64,000 nt of DNA from Sphingomonas ginsenosidimutans (GCF_002374835.1 NZ_NWVD01000008.1:1-64000), one strand, 5' to 3'. Shown: positions 1 to 9,534, numbered from the stretch's first letter. Notes: a model not told the origin generated them from the sequence alone. Made by a program: numbers and translations.

Positions 1-106
1 CGGGATCCGGGGCTGCCTTGTTGCGCAGCTTTTCGAGCGCGCTCGCCTTGGCATCGCGCGACGCGGCGGCGCGCTGACTGAAATCGGGGGTCTTGTATCC
101 GGCCAT
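1..106 (-). CDS. DUF6481-like small protein, N-terminal part only
   Basis: The first 35 codons of a minus-strand gene that runs off the left edge of the window. It starts at an ATG (104-106) and begins MAGYKTPDFSQRAAASRDAK, then continues with an Ala/Lys-rich helical stretch. This opening (MAG-[YF]-x-x-P-x-F, then a charged Ala-rich helix) resembles the short basic DUF6481 proteins common in sphingomonads, whose function is unknown. The assignment rests on 35 residues from memory of the family, so it is tentative. That a protein starts here is well supported by the open frame. Confidence 0.55.
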   Translation of the reverse strand, partial: MAGYKTPDFSQRAAASRDAKASALEKLRNKAAPDP

Positions 107-167
107 ATCGTCTTCCGTCTGGGGGCCATGGTTGGGGGAGCGACCCCGTGTACCATGTCCCAATGCA

Positions 168-197
168 CAACGGCCCCGCATCGCTGCGGGGCCGTTG
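168..197 (-). terminator. Perfect 12-bp hairpin downstream of tRNA-Lys
   Basis: CAACGGCCCCGC and GCGGGGCCGTTG form a perfect 12-bp stem with a 6-nt loop. It lies 8 nt past the encoded CCA end of tRNA-Lys. On the minus strand a T6 run precedes the stem and only TTGTGC-like sequence follows it, so it is not a textbook intrinsic terminator. It probably ends or processes the tRNA transcript. Confidence 0.45.
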
Positions 198-204
198 AAA
201 AAAC

Positions 205-280
<76 letters not shown>

Positions 281-334
281 GGTGAAGCGCGGTAGAAGCT
301 GCCCGCAAGAGGCCGCCCGCGTTCGGGAAGCGCG

Positions 335-362
335 CCTCTAGCAACGTCTGCCGGGGATGCAA
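335..362 (-). promoter_or_regulatory. Putative promoter for tRNA-Lys
   Basis: On the minus strand TTGCAT (362-357) and TAGAGG (340-335) are separated by 16 nt and lie about 55 nt upstream of the tRNA 5' end. This resembles a housekeeping sigma-70-type promoter with a relaxed -10. It is a pattern-based call only. Confidence 0.35.
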
Positions 363-384
363 AGCCCTTTTTCGACTTTTTTCG

Positions 385-1491
385 TCACCACCGCTGCGGG
401 CAGCGCGTGGAACGGTCGATCCCCATCATGATGCCAAGCGAGATCAGCACCGTCATCTGCGCCGATCCGCCGAAGCTGACCAGCGGCAGCGGGATGCCGA
501 CCACGGGGGCCAGCCCCATCACCATCATCAGGTTGATCGCCATGTAGAAGAAGATCGTCGTCGCCAGCCCGGCCGCCGCCAGCTTGGCGAAGCGATCCTC
601 CGCGCGCACGCCGACGTTGATCCCCCAGCGGATCACCAGCAGGAACGCGATGATCAGGAACGCGCCGCCCAGCAGCCCCCATTCCTCCGCCATGGTGGCG
701 AAGACGAAGTCGGTGTGCCCCTCCGGCAGGTAGTCGAGGTGGCTTTGCGTGCCGTTCATGAACCCCTTGCCGAACAGCCCGCCCGATCCGATCGCGATCT
801 TCGACTGACTGATGTGATAGCCGGTGCCCAGCGGATCGCTTTCCGGGTCCATGAAGATCAGCACGCGATGGCGCTGGTAATCGTGGAGGACGTAATTGAC
901 CGCCAGCGGGATGGCGAGCGCGGCGCCCACCGCGCCGCCGATGAACAGCCGCAGCGGGATGCCCGCCAGGAACATCACCGTCGCCCCGCCGAAACAGATC
1001 ATCAGGCCGGTGCCGAGGTCCGGCTGCATCATCACGAACGCGGCGGGCAGGCCGATCAGCACGCAGGCGGGCCACACCGCCTGGAACCGGCGCGTCTCGG
1101 CGGCGGGCAGCATGTCGTAGAAGCGCGCCATCGCCAGCACGATCGCCACCTTCATCATCTCCGACGGCTGGATGCGGATCGGGCCGAAGCCCAGCCATCG
1201 CTGGCTGCCGCCGCGCACCGCGCCCAGCAGCTCGACCAGGAACAGCAGGACCAGGAACAGGCCGTAGATCCAGAAGGCGTAGCGTCGCCAGAATTCCATC
1301 GGCACGCGCGAGATCACGATCGAGCCGATCAGGAACACCGCAAAGCGCGTCCCTTGCGGAAGCACCCACGGGCGCACGCTGCCGCCCGCCGCGGAATAGA
1401 GGACGACCAGCCCGAATCCGCCGATCGCGGTGACCAGCAGCAGCACCGACCACGGCAGGCGCGCGACGGGGGCCGGGACGAAGCCGCTCAT
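385..1491 (-). CDS. rodA: RodA, SEDS peptidoglycan glycosyltransferase
   Basis: 368-residue integral membrane protein of the SEDS (RodA/FtsW/SpoVE) family. It polymerises lipid II glycan strands during lateral wall growth in the inner membrane, paired with PBP2. The sequence shows about ten hydrophobic segments and the conserved GGSQRWLGFGPIRIQPSEMMK block (near residues 94-114), LGTGLMICFG, and the C-terminal LPLVSFGGSA block. The ATG overlaps the mrdA stop by 4 nt (ATGA), so translation is coupled and this is the last gene of the mreBCD-mrdA-rodA operon. Length and motif order match the family. Confidence 0.97.
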   Translation of the reverse strand: MSGFVPAPVARLPWSVLLLVTAIGGFGLVVLYSAAGGSVRPWVLPQGTRFAVFLIGSIVISRVPMEFWRRYAFWIYGLFLVLLFLVELLGAVRGGSQRWLGFGPIRIQPSEMMKVAIVLAMARFYDMLPAAETRRFQAVWPACVLIGLPAAFVMMQPDLGTGLMICFGGATVMFLAGIPLRLFIGGAVGAALAIPLAVNYVLHDYQRHRVLIFMDPESDPLGTGYHISQSKIAIGSGGLFGKGFMNGTQSHLDYLPEGHTDFVFATMAEEWGLLGGAFLIIAFLLVIRWGINVGVRAEDRFAKLAAAGLATTIFFYMAINLMMVMGLAPVVGIPLPLVSFGGSAQMTVLISLGIMMGIDRSTRCPQRW

Positions 1492-3614
1492 TGCGGCCCC
1501 GCATCGCGGTCGGCAGGCGCGGCGCGGCGTTCGGCGTCGGTTTCCGGTTCGGGGGAGCCGGTGCGCGCGGGGCCGGCGCCGGCGGCGACGTCGTTGGCGA
1601 TCGCCTCCGCGCTGGCGTTGGTCGCGTCGGTCGCCGCCGCAACGGCGCGCGCGTTGGTGGCGGGGGTTTCGTCCACCTCCTCGGCCACCGTCGCCGGGGC
1701 GGCATGCGCCGCGCGATAGGCGGCGTCCTGCGCGGCCATGCGCGTGCGGATGTCGCCGCCCCAGGTCGGCTCGACCTCCGCTAGGCTCTTCATCGCGCGC
1801 TCGCGGTCGAACAGATAGGTCATGATGTCGCGCCCGATCATCGGCGTATCGAGGTTGCGGACGGTATGACCGTTATGCTCCAGCACCACCGCCGCGGCAT
1901 AGCGCGGATTGTCATAGGGAGCGAAGCAGACGAACAGCGCGTGGTCGCGCAGCTTGAACGGCAGCTGGCCGTTCTTGAGCACGCCGGAACGGCGCTCGGC
2001 CATGGTGATGCGGCGCACCTGCGCGGTGCCGGTCTTCGCCGCCAGCCCGATGCCGGGCACCAGCATCCGCGCCGCGCCGCCGGTGCCGCCGCCGTTGACC
2101 ACGCCGTTCATCGCCTCGCGGATGATGCGGAAATGCTCGGGATCGATCGCCATCGCGTCGGCCCGGGGCTTGAACGGATCGCGGATCATCGTCGGCACCA
2201 GGTTGCGCCCCGACGCGATCCGGCTGGACATCACCGCCAGCTGCAACGGATTGGCGAGCACATAGCCCTGACCGATCGAGGCGTTGAGCGAATCGGCGAC
2301 CTTCCAGTCGGTCTTGTACTTGCGCTGCTTCCACGCGCTGTCGGGGACGGTGCCGTAGCGTTGGGTGACCAGCGGCAGGTCGAATTTCTGCCCCAGCCCC
2401 AGCGCGCGAGCGACCGGCGCGATCCGGTCGTAGCCGACGCGGCGCACCATTTCGTAGAAATAGATGTCGCAGCTCTGCATGATCGCGTTCTTGAGGTCGA
2501 GCGGCCCGTGCCCGCCGCGCTTGTGGCAGTGGAACACCCCGGTGCCCACGCGCATCGCGCCCGAACAGAAGACGCGCTCGTCCGGGCTGACCCCGGCGGC
2601 CAGCAGCGCGAGGCCGTTCATCGGCTTCACCGTGGAGCCGGGCGGATACAGCCCCTGCGTCACCTTGTTCATCAGCGGGACGTGATCGTCCTCGCTCAGC
2701 ATCTTCCACTCGCTCTGGCTGATCCCGCTGGAAAAGCTGTTGGGATCGTAGGCGGGCATCGACACCATCGCCAGCATCTCGCCGGTCTGGCAGTCGAACA
2801 CCACGGCGGAGCCGGAATTGGTGCCCAGCCGGCGCGCGGCATATTCCTGAAGCCCGGCGTCGATCGTCAGCCGCAGCGTGCGGCCCGGCACGTCGGGACG
2901 GGTCGCCAGTTCCTGCACCAGCTTGCCGCGCGCGGTGACCTCGACCCGTTTGGCGCCGGCCTTGCCGCGCAGCAGCGGCTCCATGGTCTTTTCCAGGCCG
3001 TCCTTGCCCAGCTTGAACCCCGGCGTGTTGTACAGCGGGTCGCGCGTCGCCTTATATTGTTCGGCGGAAGCCGCGCCGACATAGCCGGTCAGGTGAGCCA
3101 CCGCCGCGCCGGCGGGATATTGCCGCGCAAAGCCGCGGGTCGGCGCGACGCCCGGCATCTCTGGCTGGCGCACCTGCACCGCGGCGAACCGGTCCCAGTC
3201 GATATTCTCCTTGATCTCGACCGGGCGGAAACCGACCGCCTTCTTCAGGTCCGCCTCGATCCGCGCCATGTCCTCGTCGGTCAGCGCCAGGATCTGGCGC
3301 AGCAGCGCGAGCGTGCGGTCCTTGTCCTCCAGCCGGTCGGGGATGACGTCGACGCGGAAATCGGCGCGGTTGTTGGCGATCGGCTGGCCGTGGCGGTCGA
3401 CGATCCAGCCGCGGCGCGGCGGGATCATCGTCATGCTGACCCGGTTGCTTTCGGACAGCAGGTTGTAATGTTCGTTCTCGGCGATCGCCAGCCAGCCCAT
3501 CCGCCCGATCAGCAGCCCGCCGACGCCCGCCTGTGCCGCGCCCAGCAGCCATGCCCGGCGCGAGAAGCTGTACGCCTGGGCCGCCTGCGTCATGATCCGG
3601 GGGGCGCGCGCCAT
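1488..3614 (-). CDS. mrdA: Penicillin-binding protein 2 (transpeptidase)
   Basis: 708-residue class B PBP that cross-links peptidoglycan during elongation, the partner of RodA. A single N-terminal membrane anchor (SFSRRAWLLGAAQAGVGGLL) precedes the dimerisation domain. The transpeptidase domain follows, with the active-site STVK in YPPGSTVKPMNG, the second motif SCD in IMQSCDIYF, and KTGTAQ. The start at 3614 is chosen because it overlaps the mreD stop as TAATG; the open frame extends further upstream only as antisense to mreD. The C-terminal 70 residues are an Ala/Thr/Glu-rich, low-complexity tail beyond the catalytic fold, which is longer than in E. coli PBP2. Confidence 0.97.
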   Translation of the reverse strand: MARAPRIMTQAAQAYSFSRRAWLLGAAQAGVGGLLIGRMGWLAIAENEHYNLLSESNRVSMTMIPPRRGWIVDRHGQPIANNRADFRVDVIPDRLEDKDRTLALLRQILALTDEDMARIEADLKKAVGFRPVEIKENIDWDRFAAVQVRQPEMPGVAPTRGFARQYPAGAAVAHLTGYVGAASAEQYKATRDPLYNTPGFKLGKDGLEKTMEPLLRGKAGAKRVEVTARGKLVQELATRPDVPGRTLRLTIDAGLQEYAARRLGTNSGSAVVFDCQTGEMLAMVSMPAYDPNSFSSGISQSEWKMLSEDDHVPLMNKVTQGLYPPGSTVKPMNGLALLAAGVSPDERVFCSGAMRVGTGVFHCHKRGGHGPLDLKNAIMQSCDIYFYEMVRRVGYDRIAPVARALGLGQKFDLPLVTQRYGTVPDSAWKQRKYKTDWKVADSLNASIGQGYVLANPLQLAVMSSRIASGRNLVPTMIRDPFKPRADAMAIDPEHFRIIREAMNGVVNGGGTGGAARMLVPGIGLAAKTGTAQVRRITMAERRSGVLKNGQLPFKLRDHALFVCFAPYDNPRYAAAVVLEHNGHTVRNLDTPMIGRDIMTYLFDRERAMKSLAEVEPTWGGDIRTRMAAQDAAYRAAHAAPATVAEEVDETPATNARAVAAATDATNASAEAIANDVAAGAGPARTGSPEPETDAERRAAPADRDAGPQ

Positions 3615-4129
3615 TACGGCGCCCGCTTGAGGTCGATCCACGCGACGAGGCGCGCGGCGAGGGGGAACAGCAGGATCGAGATCACGATCTGGAGCAATAG
3701 CACGCTGTCGACGTGCGCGCCCAGCCGTGTCGCCACCAATCGACCGCCGGCCAGGCAAAAAGCGATCGACACTGCCGCGATCGCCCAGTTCTGCGCGAAG
3801 TCGCGCACGCCGGAGCGTGCGTCCATCGCCTCCACCAGGAAGAACGACAGCGTCCACAGCAGCATCGCGCTGCCCAGCGGCTGGCCTGATACCAAGTCAT
3901 CGAACAGCCCCAGCAGCGCGGGCGCCCAGACGCGCAGCGACAGCGGGGCGAGCAGCCGCCACGCCAGCATCATCAGCAGCCCGAACGGCGGCAGCAGCGC
4001 CAGCGTCGCGCCCCACGGCAGGATCGTGACCAGCGATCCGGCCATCACCGTCGTCCACGGCAGCAGCCGCGCGCTGCCCGGCGTCAGCGGCTCGTCGAAC
4101 GGGCGGCGGGAGGAGGACGGGGGCGTCAC
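3614..4129 (-). CDS. mreD: Rod shape-determining protein MreD
   Basis: 171-residue membrane protein with about five hydrophobic segments, placed between mreC and mrdA as in other alphaproteobacterial elongasome operons. MreD helps couple MreC and the cytoplasmic MreB filament to the wall synthases. It starts at GTG within a GTGA overlap with the mreC stop and ends in a TAATG overlap with mrdA. MreD sequences are poorly conserved, so the call depends mainly on size, hydrophobicity and position. Confidence 0.93.
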   Translation of the reverse strand: MTPPSSSRRPFDEPLTPGSARLLPWTTVMAGSLVTILPWGATLALLPPFGLLMMLAWRLLAPLSLRVWAPALLGLFDDLVSGQPLGSAMLLWTLSFFLVEAMDARSGVRDFAQNWAIAAVSIAFCLAGGRLVATRLGAHVDSVLLLQIVISILLFPLAARLVAWIDLKRAP

Positions 4130-5040
4130 TGTTCGTCGTCCGCGGCGGGCTTCTTCGTGGGCGTGGGGCTGGGGGTGGGTGCGGGCACGGCCGGCGGGGG
4201 CGGCATGAACGCGCGGTGGACGATCGCGACGTCGAGCGCGCTGGGCCGCGCGAACGGCCGCGCCGGCGCGCTGTCCGTGCCCTTGTGCAGCACCCGCGCC
4301 ACCGGGACGCCGGGGACGAAGATGCCGCCGGTGCCCGACGTGACGAACACGTCGCCGGGCCGGAAATCGCCGTCGGCGGTGTCGATGGTGCGCACGTCGA
4401 TCAATCCGTCGCCGCGGCCCGCCGCCAGCGCCGGTCGACCGTCGCGCAGGCGATAGACCGGCACGACGCTTTCGGCATCGGTCAGCAGCAGCACGCGCGC
4501 GGTGTTCGGGCCGGTATACAGGACGCGGCCGATCAGCCCCTCCGGCCCGCTGACCGGCTGGCCATCGGCGACCCCCTGCCAGCTGCCGGCGTTGAGCAGG
4601 CCGTAGCGGCGCGTGCTCGACGCGGTGGTGCTGACGATCCGCGCGGCCACCACCACCTCGCCGGTGCGATCGCGCAGCGCCAGCAGGCGGCGCAGGCGGA
4701 CGTTCTCCAGCTGCGCCTCGCGTCCGATCACCAGCGCGCGGCTGTTGCGCTCCGCCTGCGCGCGCAACCGGGCGTTTTCGTCATGGACGAGAATATAGCT
4801 GCCGACCGTGTCGGGGATCACCGCCAGCCAGCGCACGCCGGTGGCGACCGCGCCCGATACCGGCGCGGTCAATTCCGCCACACCGGCGCGCAGCATCGCG
4901 AAGGCGGCCGGCTGGAACGTCGACAGCGCGAGCAGCGCCGCCCCCATCACCGCGCCCGCGATGCCGAGGATATAGGCGAGGAACAGACTATATTGCGCGC
5001 GCCGCGAAAACCCCGGCCGCCGGTCTTTCGACGGCGCCAT
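4126..5040 (-). CDS. mreC: Rod shape-determining protein MreC
   Basis: 304-residue bitopic protein. The N-terminus is basic, followed by one membrane helix (near residues 17-40), a coiled-coil-compatible stretch with ENARLRAQAERNSR and ENVRLRRLLALRD, and a periplasmic beta-barrel domain with GLIGRVLYTGPNTARVLLLT. The last 35 residues are Pro/Thr/Lys-rich and probably disordered. MreC forms the periplasmic scaffold that activates PBP2-RodA. It lies 21 bp after mreB and overlaps mreD. Confidence 0.96.
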   Translation of the reverse strand: MAPSKDRRPGFSRRAQYSLFLAYILGIAGAVMGAALLALSTFQPAAFAMLRAGVAELTAPVSGAVATGVRWLAVIPDTVGSYILVHDENARLRAQAERNSRALVIGREAQLENVRLRRLLALRDRTGEVVVAARIVSTTASSTRRYGLLNAGSWQGVADGQPVSGPEGLIGRVLYTGPNTARVLLLTDAESVVPVYRLRDGRPALAAGRGDGLIDVRTIDTADGDFRPGDVFVTSGTGGIFVPGVPVARVLHKGTDSAPARPFARPSALDVAIVHRAFMPPPPAVPAPTPSPTPTKKPAADDEQ

Positions 5041-5061
5041 TGCCGTCCTCTCCCGCCAGGG

Positions 5062-6186
<1,125 letters not shown>

Positions 6187-6250
6187 TCATGTCGAACGAA
6201 GGCGTCTTCCGGGGTCGCGGGATGCGGCGGCTTGGGCTAGGGACTGCCTC

Positions 6251-8056
6251 GTGTCAATACGCCGTCTCCCTTCGCATCTGGTCAATCGTATCGCCGCCGG
6301 TGAAGTGGTGGAAAGACCGGCCAGCGCGTTGAAGGAGCTGGTCGAGAATGCGATCGACTCGGGCGCGGGGCGGATCGCAGTCGCGCTGTCCGCCGGGGGC
6401 GTCGAGCGGATCGAGGTCGCCGACGACGGCTGCGGCATGACCCCGGAGGAGATCGCGCTGGCGCTGGAACGCCACGCCACCTCCAAGCTGCCCGATGAGG
6501 ATATCGATCGCGTCGTCACGCTCGGCTTCCGGGGCGAGGCGCTGCCCTCGATCGCCTCGGTCGCACGGCTGACGATCGAGAGCCGGCCGGGGGGTAGCGA
6601 CGGCTGGTCGCGCACCGTCGACAATGGCGTGGTCGAACGCGACGGCCCCGCCGCGCTGCCGCCGGGAACGCGCGTGGTGGTCGACGGGCTGTTCGCGCGC
6701 GTGCCGGCACGCCGCAAGTTCCTGCGCTCGCCGCGCGCCGAATATGCCGCCTGCCTCGACGTCGTGCGGCGGCTGGCGATGGCGCGCCCCGATATCGCCT
6801 TTTCCGTCGAGCACGACGGGCGCCGCGTCCTGTCGGTGGCGGCGGCGGAGGGGCGGCCGGCACGGGTGGCGGCGCTGACCGATCGCGCGCTGGCGGACAA
6901 TTCGGTGGCGATCGACCTGGAACGCGACGGCCATGTGCTGGGTGGGGTCGCCGGGCTGCCGACCTTCCACCGCGGCGTGGCGGACCATCAATATCTGTTC
7001 GTCAACGGCCGGCCGGTGAAGGACCGGCTGCTGATCGGCGCGATCCGCGGCGCCTATGCCGAGATGATGCCGCGCGATCGCCACGCGGTGGTCGCGCTGT
7101 TCCTCGACGTCCCGCCCAGCGAGGTCGACGTCAACGTCCACCCGGCCAAGACCGAGGTGCGCTTCCGCGACCCCGCGTTGGTGCGGGGGATGATCGTCTC
7201 GGGCCTGCGCCGCGCGCTGGATGCCGCGGGGCACCGGGTGGCGCACGATGCGCCCGCCGACGTGATGGCGCTCTGGGAGCCGGAACAGACAAGCCCCCTC
7301 CCCACCGGGGAGGGGGTTGGGGGAGGGGCCGGTGTCTCACCGAGCGGTCCGTCCGGGGCTTCCGCTCACCCGCCGGGGGGCGGTTCATATCTCAACGACC
7401 GCCGCCCGACCTTCTTCGCACCCCCGCCCGCTGCGCGCGCCGAGCCGGCGTGGGGCGCGCCGCCGGAGGCAGGCGACTTCCCGCTGGGCGTCGCGCGCGG
7501 GCAGGTGGCGAAGACCTATATCGTCGCGGAGGCGGCGGACGGGCTGGTGCTGGTCGACCAGCATGCCGCGCACGAACGGCTGGTGCTGGAACGGATGCGC
7601 GCGGCGCTGGTCGGCGGGCGCGTCGCGTCGCAGGCGCTGCTGCTGCCCGAGGTGGTCGAACTGGACGAGCCGGCGTGCGACCGGCTGGAGGCGCGCATCG
7701 CTGAACTCGCCGACTTCGGGCTGGAGCTGGAACGATTCGGCGCGCGCGCGATGCTGGTTCGCGCGACGCCCGCGCTGCTGGGGCAGGGCGATCCGAAGGG
7801 GCTGGTCACCGACCTGGCCGACGAACTGGCCGCCTACGACCAGGCGCTGTCGCTGCGCGAGCGGCTTGATGCGGTGGCCGGGACGATGGCCTGCCACGGC
7901 TCGGTCCGCGCCGGCCGCGTCCTGTCGGTGGCCGAGATGAACGCGCTGCTGCGCGAGATGGAGGCGACGCCGCATTCGGGCCAGTGCAACCACGGGCGCC
8001 CGACGTGGGTGAAGCTTAACACGAAAGAGCTCCAGAAGCTATTCGGCAGGTCTTGA
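6251..8056 (+). CDS. mutL: DNA mismatch repair protein MutL (endonuclease type)
   Basis: 601-residue mismatch repair factor. The N-terminal GHKL ATPase has the Bergerat motifs ELVENAIDSGA, DDGCGMTPEE, TSKL and GFRGEALPSI. The C-terminal dimerisation domain carries DQHAAHERLVLE (near residue 435), which matches DQHA-x2-E-x4-E of nicking MutL proteins, plus a CNHGRP block near the end. This fits an organism without MutH. It starts at GTG. The linker at residues ~348-378 is encoded by a G/C-rich repeat-like insert (see the separate entry). Confidence 0.97.
   Translation: MSIRRLPSHLVNRIAAGEVVERPASALKELVENAIDSGAGRIAVALSAGGVERIEVADDGCGMTPEEIALALERHATSKLPDEDIDRVVTLGFRGEALPSIASVARLTIESRPGGSDGWSRTVDNGVVERDGPAALPPGTRVVVDGLFARVPARRKFLRSPRAEYAACLDVVRRLAMARPDIAFSVEHDGRRVLSVAAAEGRPARVAALTDRALADNSVAIDLERDGHVLGGVAGLPTFHRGVADHQYLFVNGRPVKDRLLIGAIRGAYAEMMPRDRHAVVALFLDVPPSEVDVNVHPAKTEVRFRDPALVRGMIVSGLRRALDAAGHRVAHDAPADVMALWEPEQTSPLPTGEGVGGGAGVSPSGPSGASAHPPGGGSYLNDRRPTFFAPPPAARAEPAWGAPPEAGDFPLGVARGQVAKTYIVAEAADGLVLVDQHAAHERLVLERMRAALVGGRVASQALLLPEVVELDEPACDRLEARIAELADFGLELERFGARAMLVRATPALLGQGDPKGLVTDLADELAAYDQALSLRERLDAVAGTMACHGSVRAGRVLSVAEMNALLREMEATPHSGQCNHGRPTWVKLNTKELQKLFGRS
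7293..7386 (+). repeat. G/C-rich repeat-like insert inside the mutL linker
   Basis: About 94 bp of low-complexity palindromic DNA. It opens with CCCCTCCCCACCGGGGAGGG, a CTCCCC-ACC-GGGGAG hairpin, and continues with TTGGGGGAGGGG. It encodes a Pro/Gly/Ser-rich segment starting PLPTGEGVGGG. This peptide is the familiar read-through of a dispersed intergenic repeat found in many GC-rich genomes. Here it sits in frame in the flexible linker between the MutL domains, so it should be tolerated. Confidence 0.55.
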
Positions 8057-8070
8057 TCAGGGGATGAGGC

Positions 8071-8586
8071 ATGACGGCGGACCAGGTGCAGGCTATTTCG
8101 GCAGTCTTGACCTTTTTGGCCGCCTCCTGTGCGGTTTGGGCGACGTTTAGAGCGCCTAAATTAGCCGCTGAGTTTGCAGAGAAGCTCCGCGCCGATTCTC
8201 AGAAAGATGATGAAGAGCGTCGGCTCAAGCTCTGGATATTAACTACGCTTATGCAAAATCGCGCAGCAATAGCGGGGCCGAATGCCGTCTCAGCGCTTAA
8301 TCTCATTGATATTGTCTTTTCTGACGCGGTGGAAGTTAGGCAAGCCTGGAAGCATTTTTTGTCAGCCGCGGAGGAGGATCCGTACTCTGCGGACCGCATC
8401 AAGGAACGCTATCTGGCGATCTGCGAAAAAATTTCACGGCATTTAGGTCTCTCTGATAGGATCGCTGTTTCAGATATCCAAGCTGTGTATTATCCGCAGC
8501 TTATGCTAAACATGGACGAGGCTGCGTACTACGAGCTTCAAGATAAAATCAAAAGATTTAAGATCGTGCCTGAGGCTAGCGGGTGA
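8071..8586 (+). CDS. AT-rich hypothetical membrane-anchored protein (DUF6680-like)
   Basis: 171 residues: one N-terminal membrane helix (near residues 8-25), a charged helix (KLRADSQKDDEERRLK), then a helical domain with ALNLIDIVFSDAVEVRQAWK and DIQAVYYPQ. From memory this pattern resembles DUF6680, a family of unknown function; no function is claimed. Base composition is about 50% GC against roughly 68% around it, and it uses TTA, AGA and ATA codons that neighbours avoid. It starts 14 bp after mutL and ends 13 bp before the stop of the convergent GAF gene. The composition suggests recent acquisition. Confidence 0.8.
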   Translation: MTADQVQAISAVLTFLAASCAVWATFRAPKLAAEFAEKLRADSQKDDEERRLKLWILTTLMQNRAAIAGPNAVSALNLIDIVFSDAVEVRQAWKHFLSAAEEDPYSADRIKERYLAICEKISRHLGLSDRIAVSDIQAVYYPQLMLNMDEAAYYELQDKIKRFKIVPEASG

Positions 8587-8599
8587 TCCGGGGCGGCGC

Positions 8600-9124
8600 C
8601 TATGCGGGCCGCAATTGCTCCAGCCGCTTCACCGCGAGGCGGGCCAGTTCCGACAGGCGGCGGCGTTCGGCGGGGCGGAGCGGGTCGCGCGGGGTCGAAT
8701 CGATGACGCACAACATGCCTAGTGTCAGCCCGTCGTCATCCACGAGCGGCGCCCCGGCGTAGAAGCGCAGCAGCTGCGTCCCGGCCAGCATCGGATTGTC
8801 GGCGAAGCGCGGATCGCGCCATGCGTCGGGGATGCAGAACACGTCCTCGTCCGTGTCGGTGGCCAGGATCGCATGGCCGCACAGCGACGCGCGCCGACTG
8901 TAGGGGCCGGTCGGCATCCCTTCCGCGGCGATCAGATACTGCCAGTCGCGATAGACGATCGAGACCGCCGCCATCGACGTATGCAGCACGGCACTCGCCT
9001 CCGCTACCAGCGCCTGCAACTGGGGGTCGTTGCGGATCAGCAATGCGCCCGATCGTTCGACCGCGCGTTCGCGCCGCGGTTCCTCCGGCGAACGGGAGGG
9101 CGGCTCATATATGGTCACTCCCAT
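8600..9124 (-). CDS. GAF domain-containing protein
   Basis: 174 residues, almost entirely one GAF fold (QLQALVAEASAVLHTSMAAVSIVYRDWQYLI ... CVIDSTPRDPLRPAERRRLSELARLAVKRLEQL, quoted in parts). Free-standing GAF proteins sense small molecules or redox state; there is no output domain here, so the role is open. The Cys in RASLCGHAI resembles fRMsgR-like or phytochrome-type GAF cysteines, but this is not diagnostic. The start at 9124 is preferred because GGAGA lies 6 nt upstream; in-frame ATG at 9187 and TTG at 9196 are alternatives without a clear ribosome site. No operon partner. Confidence 0.8.
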   Translation of the reverse strand: MGVTIYEPPSRSPEEPRRERAVERSGALLIRNDPQLQALVAEASAVLHTSMAAVSIVYRDWQYLIAAEGMPTGPYSRRASLCGHAILATDTDEDVFCIPDAWRDPRFADNPMLAGTQLLRFYAGAPLVDDDGLTLGMLCVIDSTPRDPLRPAERRRLSELARLAVKRLEQLRPA

Positions 9125-9366
9125 CCGCGTTCTCCGCGTGTGTGTGGACAGGTCTTGCCATGGCGGTTGGGACAGGGCCAGTGACATTTGTTCCAAAACG
9201 GTAGCGATTACAGCGTGTTCATCGTCCGTCCGTTCGCGCGTCGGCCGCGCAGGCGGTGCCGCTGCCGGATCTGCCCGTGCGCGATTATTCGTTCAGCCCG
9301 CCGCAACCTTTGCGCGGCACCGGCATTGAGCACCACGAACCGGCTACCGGTTGTCGAAGGGCAGAC

Positions 9367-9444
9367 ATGAAGCAGATTTTTCCCTTGGTCCTGGCCATCG
9401 TTCCGCTCGTCGCCGTGCTCGGCGCGTGCGTCGCGGTGCCCTGA
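9367..9444 (+). CDS. Putative 25-residue lipoprotein
   Basis: Small ORF MKQIFPLVLAIVPLVAVLGA followed by CVAVP. It has a basic N-terminus, a hydrophobic core and a lipobox-like LGAC, so the mature product would be only five residues after lipidation. GAAGG lies 5 nt upstream of the ATG, and a strong intrinsic terminator follows about 55 bp later. That is the layout of a real short gene. It is comparable to entericidin-like or other tiny lipoproteins in size, but no homology is claimed. Confidence 0.5.
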   Translation: MKQIFPLVLAIVPLVAVLGACVAVP

Positions 9445-9469
9445 CCCACGAGCCCCCCGGGCGTCGCAT

Positions 9470-9480
9470 CCCCCCCCCCC
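9470..9480. repeat. Homopolymer C11 tract
   Basis: Eleven consecutive C residues between the small lipoprotein ORF and its terminator. Runs this long are prone to slippage, both in vivo and in sequencing. It lies in a transcribed 3' region, not in a coding frame. Confidence 0.9.
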
Positions 9481-9498
9481 GCTAGCGGCGCCCAACGG

Positions 9499-9534
9499 AA
9501 AGGCCCGCCTGGAGCGATCCAGGCGGGCCTTTTT
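9499..9534 (+). terminator. Strong intrinsic terminator
   Basis: AAAGGCCCGCCTGG and CCAGGCGGGCCTTT form a perfect 14-bp stem with loop AGCGAT, and the stem's own T-run continues as TTTTT on the plus strand. It ends transcription of the small plus-strand ORF and may also stop the converging ribosomal-protein operon, because the minus strand also ends in TTT. Confidence 0.85.

Noticed and set aside
1866..4208. 780-residue plus-strand frame across mrdA and mreD
   Set aside because: A high-GC shadow frame; the minus strand encodes PBP2 with all active-site motifs.
9338..9352. AACCGG-CTA-CCGGTT dyad before the small lipoprotein ORF as an operator
   Set aside because: Short and alone; its position just before the ribosome site does not support a repressor call without conservation data.
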